DNA of 64,000 nucleotides from RYN-230 sp963711705. GTDB lineage: Bacteria; Actinomycetota; Actinomycetes; Streptosporangiales; Streptosporangiaceae. The position numbers and the translations under genes are program-made. Below, piece by piece: positions 6,996-14,919 of this stretch (positions are counted from its first letter, which is position 1; every line of letters starts with the position of its first letter). The stretch lies in contig CAVQFM010000022.1 in the NCBI GenBank assembly GCA_963711705.1, forward strand, positions 1-64,000, in the 5' to 3' direction. Under the pieces are notes generated by a model. It saw only the letters and a program-made list of their open reading frames with translations. It searched no databases and was not told the DNA's origin.

Positions 6996-7430
6996 TCAAT
7001 TCCGCGCTGGCTGTTCCCACCGGGCCGGCACGCCCACGCCGACCGTGGCCGCCCGCTTCCCGATGGCCTGCACCGCCGCCCGCAGTTCGGCCAGGTGACG
7101 GCTGGTCACCTGCTGGATGGTGAGCACACTCATCCGCCAGGTCAGGTTCACGCACCCGAGCACCTGATCGTGCACCTGGATCGGCATGGCGATCGAGTTG
7201 CGCCCGTCGTCGGCCTCGGCCCGGGTCTTAGCGTAGTCACTGCCGAAGTCGGCGGCCCGCACGCTGTACCCGCGCCGCCGGGTGGCCGCCACGATACGCC
7301 GCACCGCCGCCGGGTCGTAGGCGAGCTCGTGGCCGGGCACGTCGCGCCCGCGCAGCCGGGCCAGCACCTCCTCCCGCTCCACGTCCGGGCAGAACGCGAG
7401 GTAAACCCGGCCGGACGCGGAGCGCAGCAT
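6996..7430 (-). pseudogene. IclR-family regulator, effector-binding domain only
   Basis: This 144-residue reading begins MLRSASGRVYLAFCPD and continues through a complete IclR C-terminal (GAF-like) domain: RRGYSVRAADFG, GRNSIAMPIQVHDQVLGCVN and the final helix. The N-terminal winged helix that binds DNA is absent, and an in-frame TGA lies about 60 nt upstream of the ATG. Intact IclR proteins have about 250 residues. It is either a truncated remnant or a stand-alone ligand-binding protein. Its position 3 nt before the oxidoreductase suggests that it once controlled that gene. Confidence 0.75.
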
Positions 7431-7484
7431 GTTGACCTGGCCATCTGCCAGCGGGCCGGGCGCTGACGCCGGGCGGGGCCGCGG

Positions 7485-7712
7485 TCAGGCGGGGTGCAGG
7501 TACCGGGGGTCGTAGCGGCGCCAGTCGGTCTGCCCGTCCGGCCAGCGGATGTGCACGAACCACCGGCGGCCACTGCCCAGCCAGCCCAGGATGTGGCAGG
7601 TCCGCCAGCTGCCGTCGGTGTACAGCGCGTGCGCCCTGGTGGTGCGGGCCGGGCGGGACCAGCCTCTCGGATCAGCGCTGATGGGCAGCACAGGCACTGG
7701 ATCCGACCTCAT
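7485..7712 (-). CDS. Small hypothetical actinobacterial protein
   Basis: 75 residues from the ATG at 7712 (a further in-frame ATG exists at 7760). The C-terminal half is rich in tryptophan and basic residues: DGSWRTCHILGWLGSGRRWF then DGQTDWRRYDPRYLHPA. Short proteins with this tail occur in actinomycetes without known function. There is no signal peptide or membrane segment. No clear ribosome-binding site precedes either start. It ends 54 nt before the IclR remnant starts on the same strand. Confidence 0.55.
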   Translation of the reverse strand: MRSDPVPVLPISADPRGWSRPARTTRAHALYTDGSWRTCHILGWLGSGRRWFVHIRWPDGQTDWRRYDPRYLHPA

Positions 7713-7884
7713 CTGGACAGTATTGCGAAAATAGATTCGACTCGCCGACAGGCCGGCCAATCTGCGGCGGGTCCGGCCCAGGCTGGGCCGGACCGGGCCG
7801 CCTGGTAACGATCCGTCTACGACGCCGCTGAACCGCCGCCGGCCACATCAGCCCCAGCGAACTGGACTCCGGGGCATGTACTGG

Positions 7885-8676
7885 CTATGCCCGGGCGCGC
7901 AGCGCCGCGGCCGTGGCCGCGTCCGCCGGGTAGAACGCCTCGATGGCCAGCTCCTGCACGGTCACGTCGGTGGCCGTGCCGACCACCGCGCTAATGCTGA
8001 ACAGGGACAGTTCCTGGTCGCCGCGCCGGTAGCGCAGCGGCAGCACGACGCCGTCCGGCGGCGTCACCTCGGCCCCGCCCGGGTAGCCGAGCAGTTCCGC
8101 ACGCAGGTCGCGCAGCCGCTGGTCCCCCAGGGCCTGCGCCCGGTGCCGCAGCTGAGTCAGCAGGTGCCCGCGCCACTCGGCCAGGTTCCCGATCCGGGGT
8201 GCCATCCCGTCCGGGTGCAGGGCCACCCGGAGCACGTTCACCGGTGGTTCGAGCAGTTCCGGCGCGACCCCGTCGACCAGCACGGCCAGCGCCGGATTGC
8301 TGTCCAGCAGGGTCCACCACCGGTCCACCAGCACCGCCGGGTACGGCTCGTGCCCGGCCAGCACCTGGCGCAGCGCGGCCCGGACACTGCGCAGCTCGGG
8401 TTCGTCCAGCCCGTGCTCGGGGTAGGCGGGCGCGTACCCGCCGGCCAGCAGCAGCGTGTTGCGCTCCCGCAGCGGCACGCCGAGCTGCTCGGTGAGCCGC
8501 AGGATCATCGCGGGCGTCGGCCGGGACCGGCCGGTCTCCACGAAGCTGAGGTGACGCGCGGACACGTCCGCCTGAATGGCCAGGTCGAGCTGGCTGATCC
8601 GGCGCCGCTCACGCCACTCGCGGAGCAGCTGGCCGACGGGCCGGGTTTCCGGGACACGCAACGTCATGGTCGACAT
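7885..8676 (-). CDS. XRE-family transcriptional regulator with MmyB-like ligand-binding domain
   Basis: 263 residues. The helix-turn-helix covers about residues 14-70 (LLREWRERRRISQLDLAIQA ... SFVETGRSRPT), and the rest is the MmyB PAS-like domain that binds a fatty acid or other small ligand (WWTLLDSNPALAVLVDG, LRYRRGDQELSLFS). It is divergently transcribed from an NTF2-like protein and an exporter, with a palindrome between them, so it probably represses that pair. ATG at 8697 is an alternative start; neither start has a good Shine-Dalgarno site. Confidence 0.9.
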   Translation of the reverse strand: MSTMTLRVPETRPVGQLLREWRERRRISQLDLAIQADVSARHLSFVETGRSRPTPAMILRLTEQLGVPLRERNTLLLAGGYAPAYPEHGLDEPELRSVRAALRQVLAGHEPYPAVLVDRWWTLLDSNPALAVLVDGVAPELLEPPVNVLRVALHPDGMAPRIGNLAEWRGHLLTQLRHRAQALGDQRLRDLRAELLGYPGGAEVTPPDGVVLPLRYRRGDQELSLFSISAVVGTATDVTVQELAIEAFYPADAATAAALRARA

Positions 8677-8711
8677 ATTCGCGACGGTAGCGGCCATTTC
8701 GCGGCGGCGCG

Positions 8712-8753
8712 ATTACCTCCCAGGTCAAGGCCAGGCATTACCTGCCGGGTAAT
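8712..8753. promoter_or_regulatory. Putative operator pair between the XRE regulator and the NTF2/exporter operon
   Basis: ATTACC-tgccg-GGTAAT (8737-8753) is a perfect palindrome. A related site, ATTACCTCCCAGGT, lies at 8712-8725, 25 bp away and so on nearly the same face of the helix. Both are in the divergent promoter region. The likely binder is the MmyB-type regulator beside it. Confidence 0.6.
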
Positions 8754-8820
8754 CGACAGCCGCCCGCGGCGGCCCGCACGATGGGGCCGACCCGACCACA
8801 ACCCACCGAAAGGCACTCCG

Positions 8821-9174
8821 ATGAACGACGCCATCGCCCGCTACCTGGACTGCTGGAACGAGACCGACCCGGGCGCGCGCCGCAAGCTGATCGACGACGC
8901 GTGGGCGGCCGACGCCAGCTACATCGACCCGCTGGCCGAGGCGCACGGCCGCGACGCGATCGACGGTGTCATCGCCGCCGCGCAGGCCCAGTTCCCCGGC
9001 TTCGTGTTCACCCTGGCCGGCCCGGTCGACGCGCACCACCGGCAGGCCCGGTTCAGCTGGGGGCTGGGCCCGGCCGGGGCCGAGCCGCTGGTCGTCGGCT
9101 TCGACGTGGCCGTCACCAACGAGGCCGGCCAGCTCACCACCGTCCTCGGTTTCCTCGACAAAGTCCCGGGCTGA
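8821..9174 (+). CDS. NTF2-like/SnoaL-like protein
   Basis: 117 residues. MNDAIARYLDCWNETDPGAR and DPLAEAHGRDAIDGVI show the cone-shaped NTF2-like fold, seen in small enzymes and binding proteins. The ATG follows GAAAGG. It is followed 30 nt later by a drug exporter, and the pair is commonly found under MmyB-type or TetR regulators. No catalytic Asp-His pair is clear enough to call it a cyclase or isomerase. Confidence 0.85.
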   Translation: MNDAIARYLDCWNETDPGARRKLIDDAWAADASYIDPLAEAHGRDAIDGVIAAAQAQFPGFVFTLAGPVDAHHRQARFSWGLGPAGAEPLVVGFDVAVTNEAGQLTTVLGFLDKVPG

Positions 9175-9204
9175 CCCCGGCCCCCGAACCGCAAAGGAGC
9201 TGCC

Positions 9205-10632
9205 ATGACCACGCTGACCAGCCGTCCGCTGGCCGGCCGCGAGGAATCCGCGCCCCCCGGCTGGGGACCGCTGCTGGTGGTCCTCACCGGCACGTTCATG
9301 ACCTTCCTCGACTTCTTCATCGTCAACGTCGCGCTGCCGTCCATCCAGGCCGAGCTCGGCGCGGGCCGGGCCACCGTGCAGCTGGTGGTGGCCGGCTACG
9401 GGCTCACCTTCGCCGTCGGCATGATCAGCGGCGGGCGGCTCGGCGACCTGTACGGCCGGCGCCGGCTGTTCATTACCGGGCTGGCCCTGTTCACGCTGAC
9501 CTCCGCCGCCTGCGGGCTGGCGCCCAGCGCCGGGATCCTGGTGACCGCGCGGGTGCTGCAGGGCGCGGCCGGCGCACTGCTGACCCCGCAGGTGCTGGCC
9601 ATCCTGAGCACGGTCTACACGGGGGCCCGGCGCGGCCGGGCGTTCGCCGCCTACGGGCTGGCCATGGGTATCGCCGGCGTCCTCGGGCAGCTGCTCGGCG
9701 GGGCGCTGATCCAGGCGGACATCGGGGGCTCCGGCTGGCGCAGCATCTTCCTGCTGAATGTGCCGGTCGGCGTGCTCGGGCTGCTGCTGGCCGGCCGGGC
9801 CATCCCCGAGTCCCGCGGCCAGCAGGCCCGCCTCGACCTGGCGGGCACCGCGCTGGTCACGCTCGGCCTGGCCGCGATCATCCTGCCGCTGGTCGAGGGC
9901 CAGCAGTACGGCTGGCCGCTGTGGACCTGGCTGACCCTGGCCGCCGCGCCGCTGCTGCTGGCTGCGTTCGCCGTCCATCAGGTGCGCCGCCGGTCGGCGG
10001 GCCGGGCCCCGCTGGTCGACTTCGGCCTGCTGCGCAGCCGGACGTTCGGCCTCGGCTCGCTGGCCGCGCTGACCTTCGCGCTGGTGCCGCCGTCGTTCTT
10101 CTTCGTGCTCGCGCTGTACCTGCAGCAGGGCCGCCAGCTGAGCGCGCTGCTGTCCGGCATCGTGTTCACCGCGGTCGGGGTGGGCTTCTTCGCCGCGATG
10201 CTCGGCTCGGCCGCCCTGGTCAGCTGGCTCGGGCGGCAGATCCTGTCGCTGGGCGCGCTGGTCGTCGCGGCTGGCTGCCTGCTGCTGGCCTGGGCCGCGG
10301 CCGGCTCATCCTCGGCCGGGCTGCTGCCCGGGCTGGCGGTGACCGGGTTCGGCATCGGGATGGTGCTGGTCCCGCTGTCCTCGGCCGTGTTGCGGGATGT
10401 GGACCCGCGGCATGTGGGGGCCGCGTCCGGGGTGCTGTCCACCGCCCAGCAGGTCGGCGGGGCGCTCGGGGTGGCCGTGGTCGGCGTGGTGTTCTATCGC
10501 GCGCTGGCGGCCGGCGCCTTCCCGCACGCGTTCCGGGTCAGCCTGTGCCTGCTGGCCGGGCTGACCCTGCTCACCGCGGTCCTGGTCCAGTTGCTGCCCC
10601 GGGACCACAGTGCCGGGACCCATCCGGCTTAA
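9205..10632 (+). CDS. MFS drug exporter, DHA2 (EmrB/QacA) family
   Basis: 475 residues with about 14 hydrophobic segments. The N-terminus GTFMTFLDFFIVNVALPSIQ is the motif D1 region of DHA2 pumps, followed by LVVAGYGLTFAVGMISGGRL and GDLYGRRR (motif A) and ARVLQGAAGALLTPQVLAIL (motif C region). It exports drugs or metabolites by proton antiport across the membrane. AAAGGAG precedes the ATG. It lies in an operon with the NTF2-like gene and is probably controlled by the divergent XRE regulator. Confidence 0.93.
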   Translation: MTTLTSRPLAGREESAPPGWGPLLVVLTGTFMTFLDFFIVNVALPSIQAELGAGRATVQLVVAGYGLTFAVGMISGGRLGDLYGRRRLFITGLALFTLTSAACGLAPSAGILVTARVLQGAAGALLTPQVLAILSTVYTGARRGRAFAAYGLAMGIAGVLGQLLGGALIQADIGGSGWRSIFLLNVPVGVLGLLLAGRAIPESRGQQARLDLAGTALVTLGLAAIILPLVEGQQYGWPLWTWLTLAAAPLLLAAFAVHQVRRRSAGRAPLVDFGLLRSRTFGLGSLAALTFALVPPSFFFVLALYLQQGRQLSALLSGIVFTAVGVGFFAAMLGSAALVSWLGRQILSLGALVVAAGCLLLAWAAAGSSSAGLLPGLAVTGFGIGMVLVPLSSAVLRDVDPRHVGAASGVLSTAQQVGGALGVAVVGVVFYRALAAGAFPHAFRVSLCLLAGLTLLTAVLVQLLPRDHSAGTHPA

Positions 10633-10651
10633 CGAGAACCTCCCGGCCAGC

Positions 10652-11608
10652 TCACCCGCCCTGGCCGGCGGCCGCCTCGGGGTGCTGCCGGCCAGCGGCG
10701 GCTGGCCCGCCCGGTCCCGCCGCGGCGGCGCGGCCGGCCAGGGCCCGGACCTCCTCCGCCACCCGGGGCTGCACCGCGGCGGGCAGGTCGTGCCCGACCC
10801 CGGGCAGGATGACCAGCCGGGCCCCGGGGATGGCCGCGGCCGTGCGCCGGCCAGCGGACGGGCGCAGCAGCGGGTCGCGGTCGCCGTGCAGCACCAGCGT
10901 GGGCACCCGGAGCTGGGCCAGCCGGCCGCCGTGCCACTTCGCCCCGGCCTGCCGGCTCTGCGCCTGGGTGTCCCGGACCCCGCTGACCACGTCCCGCTCG
11001 ATCCGGCGGCGCGCTTCCGCCTCGTCGAACGGGTAGCCGGGCGAGGCCACCGCGCGGGCCAGGGCCAGGCCGAGCGCGATGTCGCCGTCGCGTCCTTCCG
11101 GGAACTTCATCCGGGCGAACCGGGCGACCAGCCCGAGGTGCACGTAGCGCGCGGCGGCCAGGCCGCTGACGTCGCTGGGCAGTGAGGCCGACGAGGTGAT
11201 GCTGCGCACCCGGCCCGGGTGGCGCAGGCCCATCCGCTGGGCCAGCTGGCCGCCCATGGAGTGGCCGAACAGGTGCGCGGAATCCCAGCCGAGCCCGTCC
11301 AGCACCGCGGCCGCGTCGTCGGTCATGTCCTCGGCCGTGTACGCGGCCGGGCGCCGCCGCAGCACGGCCGTGACCGGGTGGCCCGATCCGGTGTCCGGCA
11401 GGTGGGTGGATTCGCCCGCGTCCCGCTGGTCGTAGGCGACCACGTGGAACCCGCGCCCGGCCAGCTCGGCCACCAGCCCGTCCGGCCACCAGAACCGGGA
11501 CACACCGAGCCCCATCACCAGCAGCAGCGGGTCGCCCCCGGCCCCGCCGAGATCTTCGTAGGCGATGCTGACGTCGCCGTTGCGGGCGTAGCGCGTGGCA
11601 CCAGGCAT
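10652..11608 (-). CDS. Alpha/beta hydrolase
   Basis: 318 residues. The nucleophile elbow GHSMGG places the serine near residue 117. An oxyanion region (LLLVMGLGVSRFWW), an acid in HGDRDPLLR and a histidine in GVGHDLP complete the triad. The start is the ATG at 11608 because GGAGGA lies before it. It is divergent from a TetR gene with three TTCGCAAA sites between them, so it is probably repressed by that regulator. The substrate is unknown; relatives include esterases and epoxide-hydrolase-like proteins. The last 35 residues are low-complexity Ala/Gly. Confidence 0.88.
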   Translation of the reverse strand: MPGATRYARNGDVSIAYEDLGGAGGDPLLLVMGLGVSRFWWPDGLVAELAGRGFHVVAYDQRDAGESTHLPDTGSGHPVTAVLRRRPAAYTAEDMTDDAAAVLDGLGWDSAHLFGHSMGGQLAQRMGLRHPGRVRSITSSASLPSDVSGLAAARYVHLGLVARFARMKFPEGRDGDIALGLALARAVASPGYPFDEAEARRRIERDVVSGVRDTQAQSRQAGAKWHGGRLAQLRVPTLVLHGDRDPLLRPSAGRRTAAAIPGARLVILPGVGHDLPAAVQPRVAEEVRALAGRAAAAGPGGPAAAGRQHPEAAAGQGG

Positions 11609-11622
11609 CGGGTCCTCCGTTA

Positions 11623-11675
11623 TTCGCAAACGCTGTTCGCAAACTAGGCTAGCGTTCAGGAACGTCGTTCGCAAA
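11623..11675. promoter_or_regulatory. Operator cluster between hydrolase and TetR genes
   Basis: TTCGCAAA occurs three times in the same orientation (11623-11630, 11636-11643, 11668-11675), and a palindrome CGTTC-AG-GAACG lies at 11653-11664. The cluster covers both divergent promoters. Binding by the adjacent TetR protein is inferred. Confidence 0.6.
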
Positions 11676-11692
11676 TGAGGCTGGGAGGCTGG

Positions 11693-12383
11693 ATGACCGG
11701 CGGCAGCATCTGGCTGCGCCCGCCGCGCGCCGCACGGCGGGCCGCCCGCCGCAGCACACCCGGGCGGAGATCACCGCGGCCGCGGTGGCCATCGCCGACC
11801 GCGACGGCCTGGCCGCGGTGTCCATGCGCCGGGTGGCCGCCGACCTCGGCACCGGCGCCGCGTCCCTGTACCGCTACCTGGACACCCGCGAGGACCTGCT
11901 CGACCTGATGACCGACGCCACCGGGGCCGGGTACGCGCTGCCCGCGCCGTCCGGTGACTGGCTGGCTGACCTCACCGCCGTTGGCCAGCAGGCCCGCGCC
12001 ATCATGCGCCGGCATCCGTGGCTGCCCGCCCTGGTCATCACCCGGCCCGCACTCGGCCCGCACGGCATCGCCCTGCTCGAGCATGTGCTGAGCGTGCTGG
12101 CCGGCCACCCCGCCCCGCTGGCGGCCAAGCTCGAAGCGTTCGCCATGCTCAACACGATCACCGCGGTGTTCGTCCAGCACGAGCTGGCCGGCGGGTCCGC
12201 GGCGCAGCAGCGCAACCAGGCCTACCTGCAGCATGTCCTGGCCGCCGGGGACCACCCGCGGCTGGCTCAGCTGCTCGGGGCGGCCGGGCCGGCCCGGCCC
12301 GCCCGGCGGAAGCCGCCGACCCCTACCCCGGCATCCTGGCCCGGGTGCTCACCGGCCTGCTCGGCCCGGACGGCACAGCCTGA
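11693..12383 (+). pseudogene. TetR-family regulator (TetR_C type), frameshifted at both ends
   Basis: ATG at 11693, after GGGAGG, starts MTGGSIWLRPPRAARR. Near 11735-11755 the family sequence moves to another frame and continues as HTRAEITAAAVAIADRDGLA and VSMRRVAADLGTGAASLYRY, a normal TetR helix-turn-helix. The ligand domain follows. Near 12305 the frame moves again, and the expected end DPYPGILARVLTGLLGPDG occurs in the third frame, stopping at 12383. Each break fits a single-base indel in a GC-rich tract, so sequence error is as likely as real decay. The intact product would have about 230 residues and would control the divergent hydrolase. Confidence 0.75.
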
Positions 12384-12409
12384 TATGGCCCGGCGTCATG
12401 GCGGCACCG

Positions 12410-14833
12410 TCATTCGGTGCGCAGCACTCCCCCGGAGCGCAGCCGCGCGGCGCGGCGGCCCGGCCAGGCGGCCAGCGCGTTCGCGGCCAGCAGGCTGACC
12501 GGCGCGATGAGCAGCAGCGCCCACACCGCCAGCGGCGGCTGGTAGGCCAGTGGCGTGAACCCGGCCACCTGCTGCCACACGGCGCGGCCCAGGGCGAGCC
12601 CGAGCGGCACCCCGAACGCCAGCCCGATCAGCGCGAGCACGCTGGCGTGCGTGGCCACGATCAGCCTGGTCTGCGGCCGGGTCATGCCGAGCGCGCGCAG
12701 CACGGCCAGGTCCTGGCGGCGGTGCTGGACCGCGATGGACAGCGCATGCCCGACCGCCCCCACCGCCAGCAGGGCCAGGAACACGCTCAGCGCCAGCGGC
12801 AGCAACTGGAGGTCGCGGATCTGCTGGACCTCCTCCATCGGCTCCGGCGGGGTGAACATGAACGCGCCGCCGCCCTTGATCGCCTTGGCCGCCGCGTTCA
12901 GCCGGTTAGCCACCGCGGCCACGTCGGCGCCCGGCCGCACGGTCACCAGTGCGGCGTGGAACTTGAACGAGTACTTCGCGCCGTGGAACAGCCGGTCGAA
13001 CCCGGCGGTGGTGAGCCAGGCACCGTCGGCGTAGCCGTTGTGCGGCCCGGCCGGCACGAACGCGATGCCGGTCACCCGCTCGGGACGCGCGGCGGTACCG
13101 CCGCCGGTGAGGTGGATCACCGAGCCCGGCGCGGCGTGCAGTTGCTGGGCGGTGGTCGGGGCCAGCGCGATCTCGCCGGCCGCGGCCGGCATCCGCCCGC
13201 TGGTCAGCACGGGCGGCACCCGCTTGCCCGCGACCGGGGTGTAGCTGAAGCTCTCCACCGAGACCTGGCCGGACTGGGCGCCCCCGATCCTGGCGTCGTC
13301 CACGCCGGTCACGTCGTGGTCGGCGGCGGCCGCCCGCAGCACCGGGCTGGCTGGCCCGAAGTCGTGCCCGTCCGCACCGAAGAACGTGTCCAGCTGCCAG
13401 GTCTGCCCGAACCGGGCCGGGTGGGCGGCGGCGTCGGACACCCCGGCCGAGAACGTGAACGCGGCCAGCACGCCAAGCACCCCAGCCACCGCGCCGAGCA
13501 GGGCGGGCCGCACCGGCACGGCCGTCCGGCCCCGCCCGGGTTCCAGTGCGAACCGGACGCCGATCACCATCGGCACGGGGAAGCCGGCCGCCCGGGCCGC
13601 GACCGCGATGGCGGACCGGCGTTGCGGCGTATGGCGGCGGCCAGCGGTGAGCGTGGCCGCCGCCGCCAGTCCGGCCCCGGCCAGCACGAGCAGCGGGGCG
13701 ATGACCCAGCCGAGGCCGAGCACCAGCCAGTCGGCGTGCACGCCCGGGTGCGGCTCCATGAAGGCGGCCACGCCGATCGGCATCCACCGGGAGGCCACGA
13801 TGGCCCCGCCCACCCCGGCCGTCGCCCCCGCGATGGCGGCCAGGAAAGGCGCGGCCGCGGCCGACGCGACGGCCTGCCGCTGGGTCATCCCCACTGCCTG
13901 CAGCACCTGGAGGTCGGCCACCGTGGCCGAGGCGTACCGGGCCACCGACTGGCCGACCAGGAAGAACGCGGCCACCAGCGCGGCGGCCCCGAAGGCCAGC
14001 AGGCAGGCCGCCTCGTACCCGGTGATCCGCCGGGACGGGACGCCGATATTGGCCTGGTTGTCCCACACGTCGATGTCATGGCGGTTGGTCACCCGGGCCA
14101 GGTCGGCGCGGAAGGCGGGCAGCGCGGCCGCGCCCCCCTTGAGCCGGACCAGCGCGTTGATGTAGGCCAGGCCGGCCGTGCCGAGGATGTTGGCCCGGTA
14201 GTGGGTGAGCAGCCCCGGGGACGGGAGCACGCCGCCGGGCTGGCCGGGTGAGTCCGCGTCCAGTCCCCACGGCGTGCGGCCCACCCCGACGATGCGCACC
14301 CGCAGGGCGGGGCCGCGCGGCGGCCCGTCGGTGCCGTCGTACCCGGTGTTAGCCTGCCGCACGCTGGCCAGGTGCACGGTCAGCACGTCGCCGACGTGCT
14401 TGCCGTAGGTGGCGAGGAATTTCGGGGTGACGATGACCTCGTCCGCCCGGCGGGGATCCCACAGCCGCCCGTCCAGCATGACGGCCCGCTCGATGGTCCG
14501 GCCGAACTGGCTGTCGGCGGGCGGGAACGCGCCTTGCTCCGGCGGGCAGCAGTCCAGTGAGAAGGCATAGCTGACCGCGAACGTGGTGAGCGCGGTGACC
14601 TCGGGCAGCGCCCGGACCTTGGCCCAGTCGAAGCCAGGCTGGTTGGGCAGCACGGTCGCGGTGGCGGGCAGGGTCCGGGCCCACAGCCGGTCGAACGCGG
14701 TCTGCCCGCGCCGGGCCCCGGCCACCGCGGTCAGCACCGTGGCCGTGGCCAGGCCGACCAGCAGGGCCAGCACGACCAGCGAGCGCCAGCGCCGCCGGCC
14801 GTCCAGGCGCAGCCAGGTCAACACGATCTGCAC
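12410..14833 (-). CDS. FtsX-like ABC transporter permease
   Basis: 807 residues with GTG start after GGGGGG. One membrane segment near residues 18-40 is followed by a large extracellular domain, then three segments, a second core and three C-terminal segments (LQLLPLALSVFLALLAVGAV ... LLIAPVSLLAANALAAW). This duplicated FtsX/MacB layout belongs to permeases that move lipoproteins, peptides or drugs with a partner ATPase. No ATPase gene is adjacent, so the partner must be elsewhere. A helix near residue 700 carries the FtsX domain signature (RRQDLAVLRALGMTRPQTR). Confidence 0.9.
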   Translation of the reverse strand: MQIVLTWLRLDGRRRWRSLVVLALLVGLATATVLTAVAGARRGQTAFDRLWARTLPATATVLPNQPGFDWAKVRALPEVTALTTFAVSYAFSLDCCPPEQGAFPPADSQFGRTIERAVMLDGRLWDPRRADEVIVTPKFLATYGKHVGDVLTVHLASVRQANTGYDGTDGPPRGPALRVRIVGVGRTPWGLDADSPGQPGGVLPSPGLLTHYRANILGTAGLAYINALVRLKGGAAALPAFRADLARVTNRHDIDVWDNQANIGVPSRRITGYEAACLLAFGAAALVAAFFLVGQSVARYASATVADLQVLQAVGMTQRQAVASAAAAPFLAAIAGATAGVGGAIVASRWMPIGVAAFMEPHPGVHADWLVLGLGWVIAPLLVLAGAGLAAAATLTAGRRHTPQRRSAIAVAARAAGFPVPMVIGVRFALEPGRGRTAVPVRPALLGAVAGVLGVLAAFTFSAGVSDAAAHPARFGQTWQLDTFFGADGHDFGPASPVLRAAAADHDVTGVDDARIGGAQSGQVSVESFSYTPVAGKRVPPVLTSGRMPAAAGEIALAPTTAQQLHAAPGSVIHLTGGGTAARPERVTGIAFVPAGPHNGYADGAWLTTAGFDRLFHGAKYSFKFHAALVTVRPGADVAAVANRLNAAAKAIKGGGAFMFTPPEPMEEVQQIRDLQLLPLALSVFLALLAVGAVGHALSIAVQHRRQDLAVLRALGMTRPQTRLIVATHASVLALIGLAFGVPLGLALGRAVWQQVAGFTPLAYQPPLAVWALLLIAPVSLLAANALAAWPGRRAARLRSGGVLRTE

Positions 14834-14919
14834 GCCTGTAACCCCCCATGTCCCGCCGCCGAGCCCTCCCGCGGTACCTGGTCCTAGTAGACGGCCTGTC
14901 CGGGCTGCTCACAAGGGTG

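Noticed and set aside
5928..7466. Long plus-strand open frame of about 510 codons opposite the oxidoreductase and IclR remnant
   Set aside because: Composition is that of a GC-rich shadow frame (Gly/Arg/His/Pro-rich), with no domain, while the minus strand encodes clear protein families.
12233..14251. Plus-strand open frame of about 670 codons opposite the FtsX permease
   Set aside because: It is the complement of a membrane-protein gene; no membrane segment, motif or ribosome-binding site supports it.
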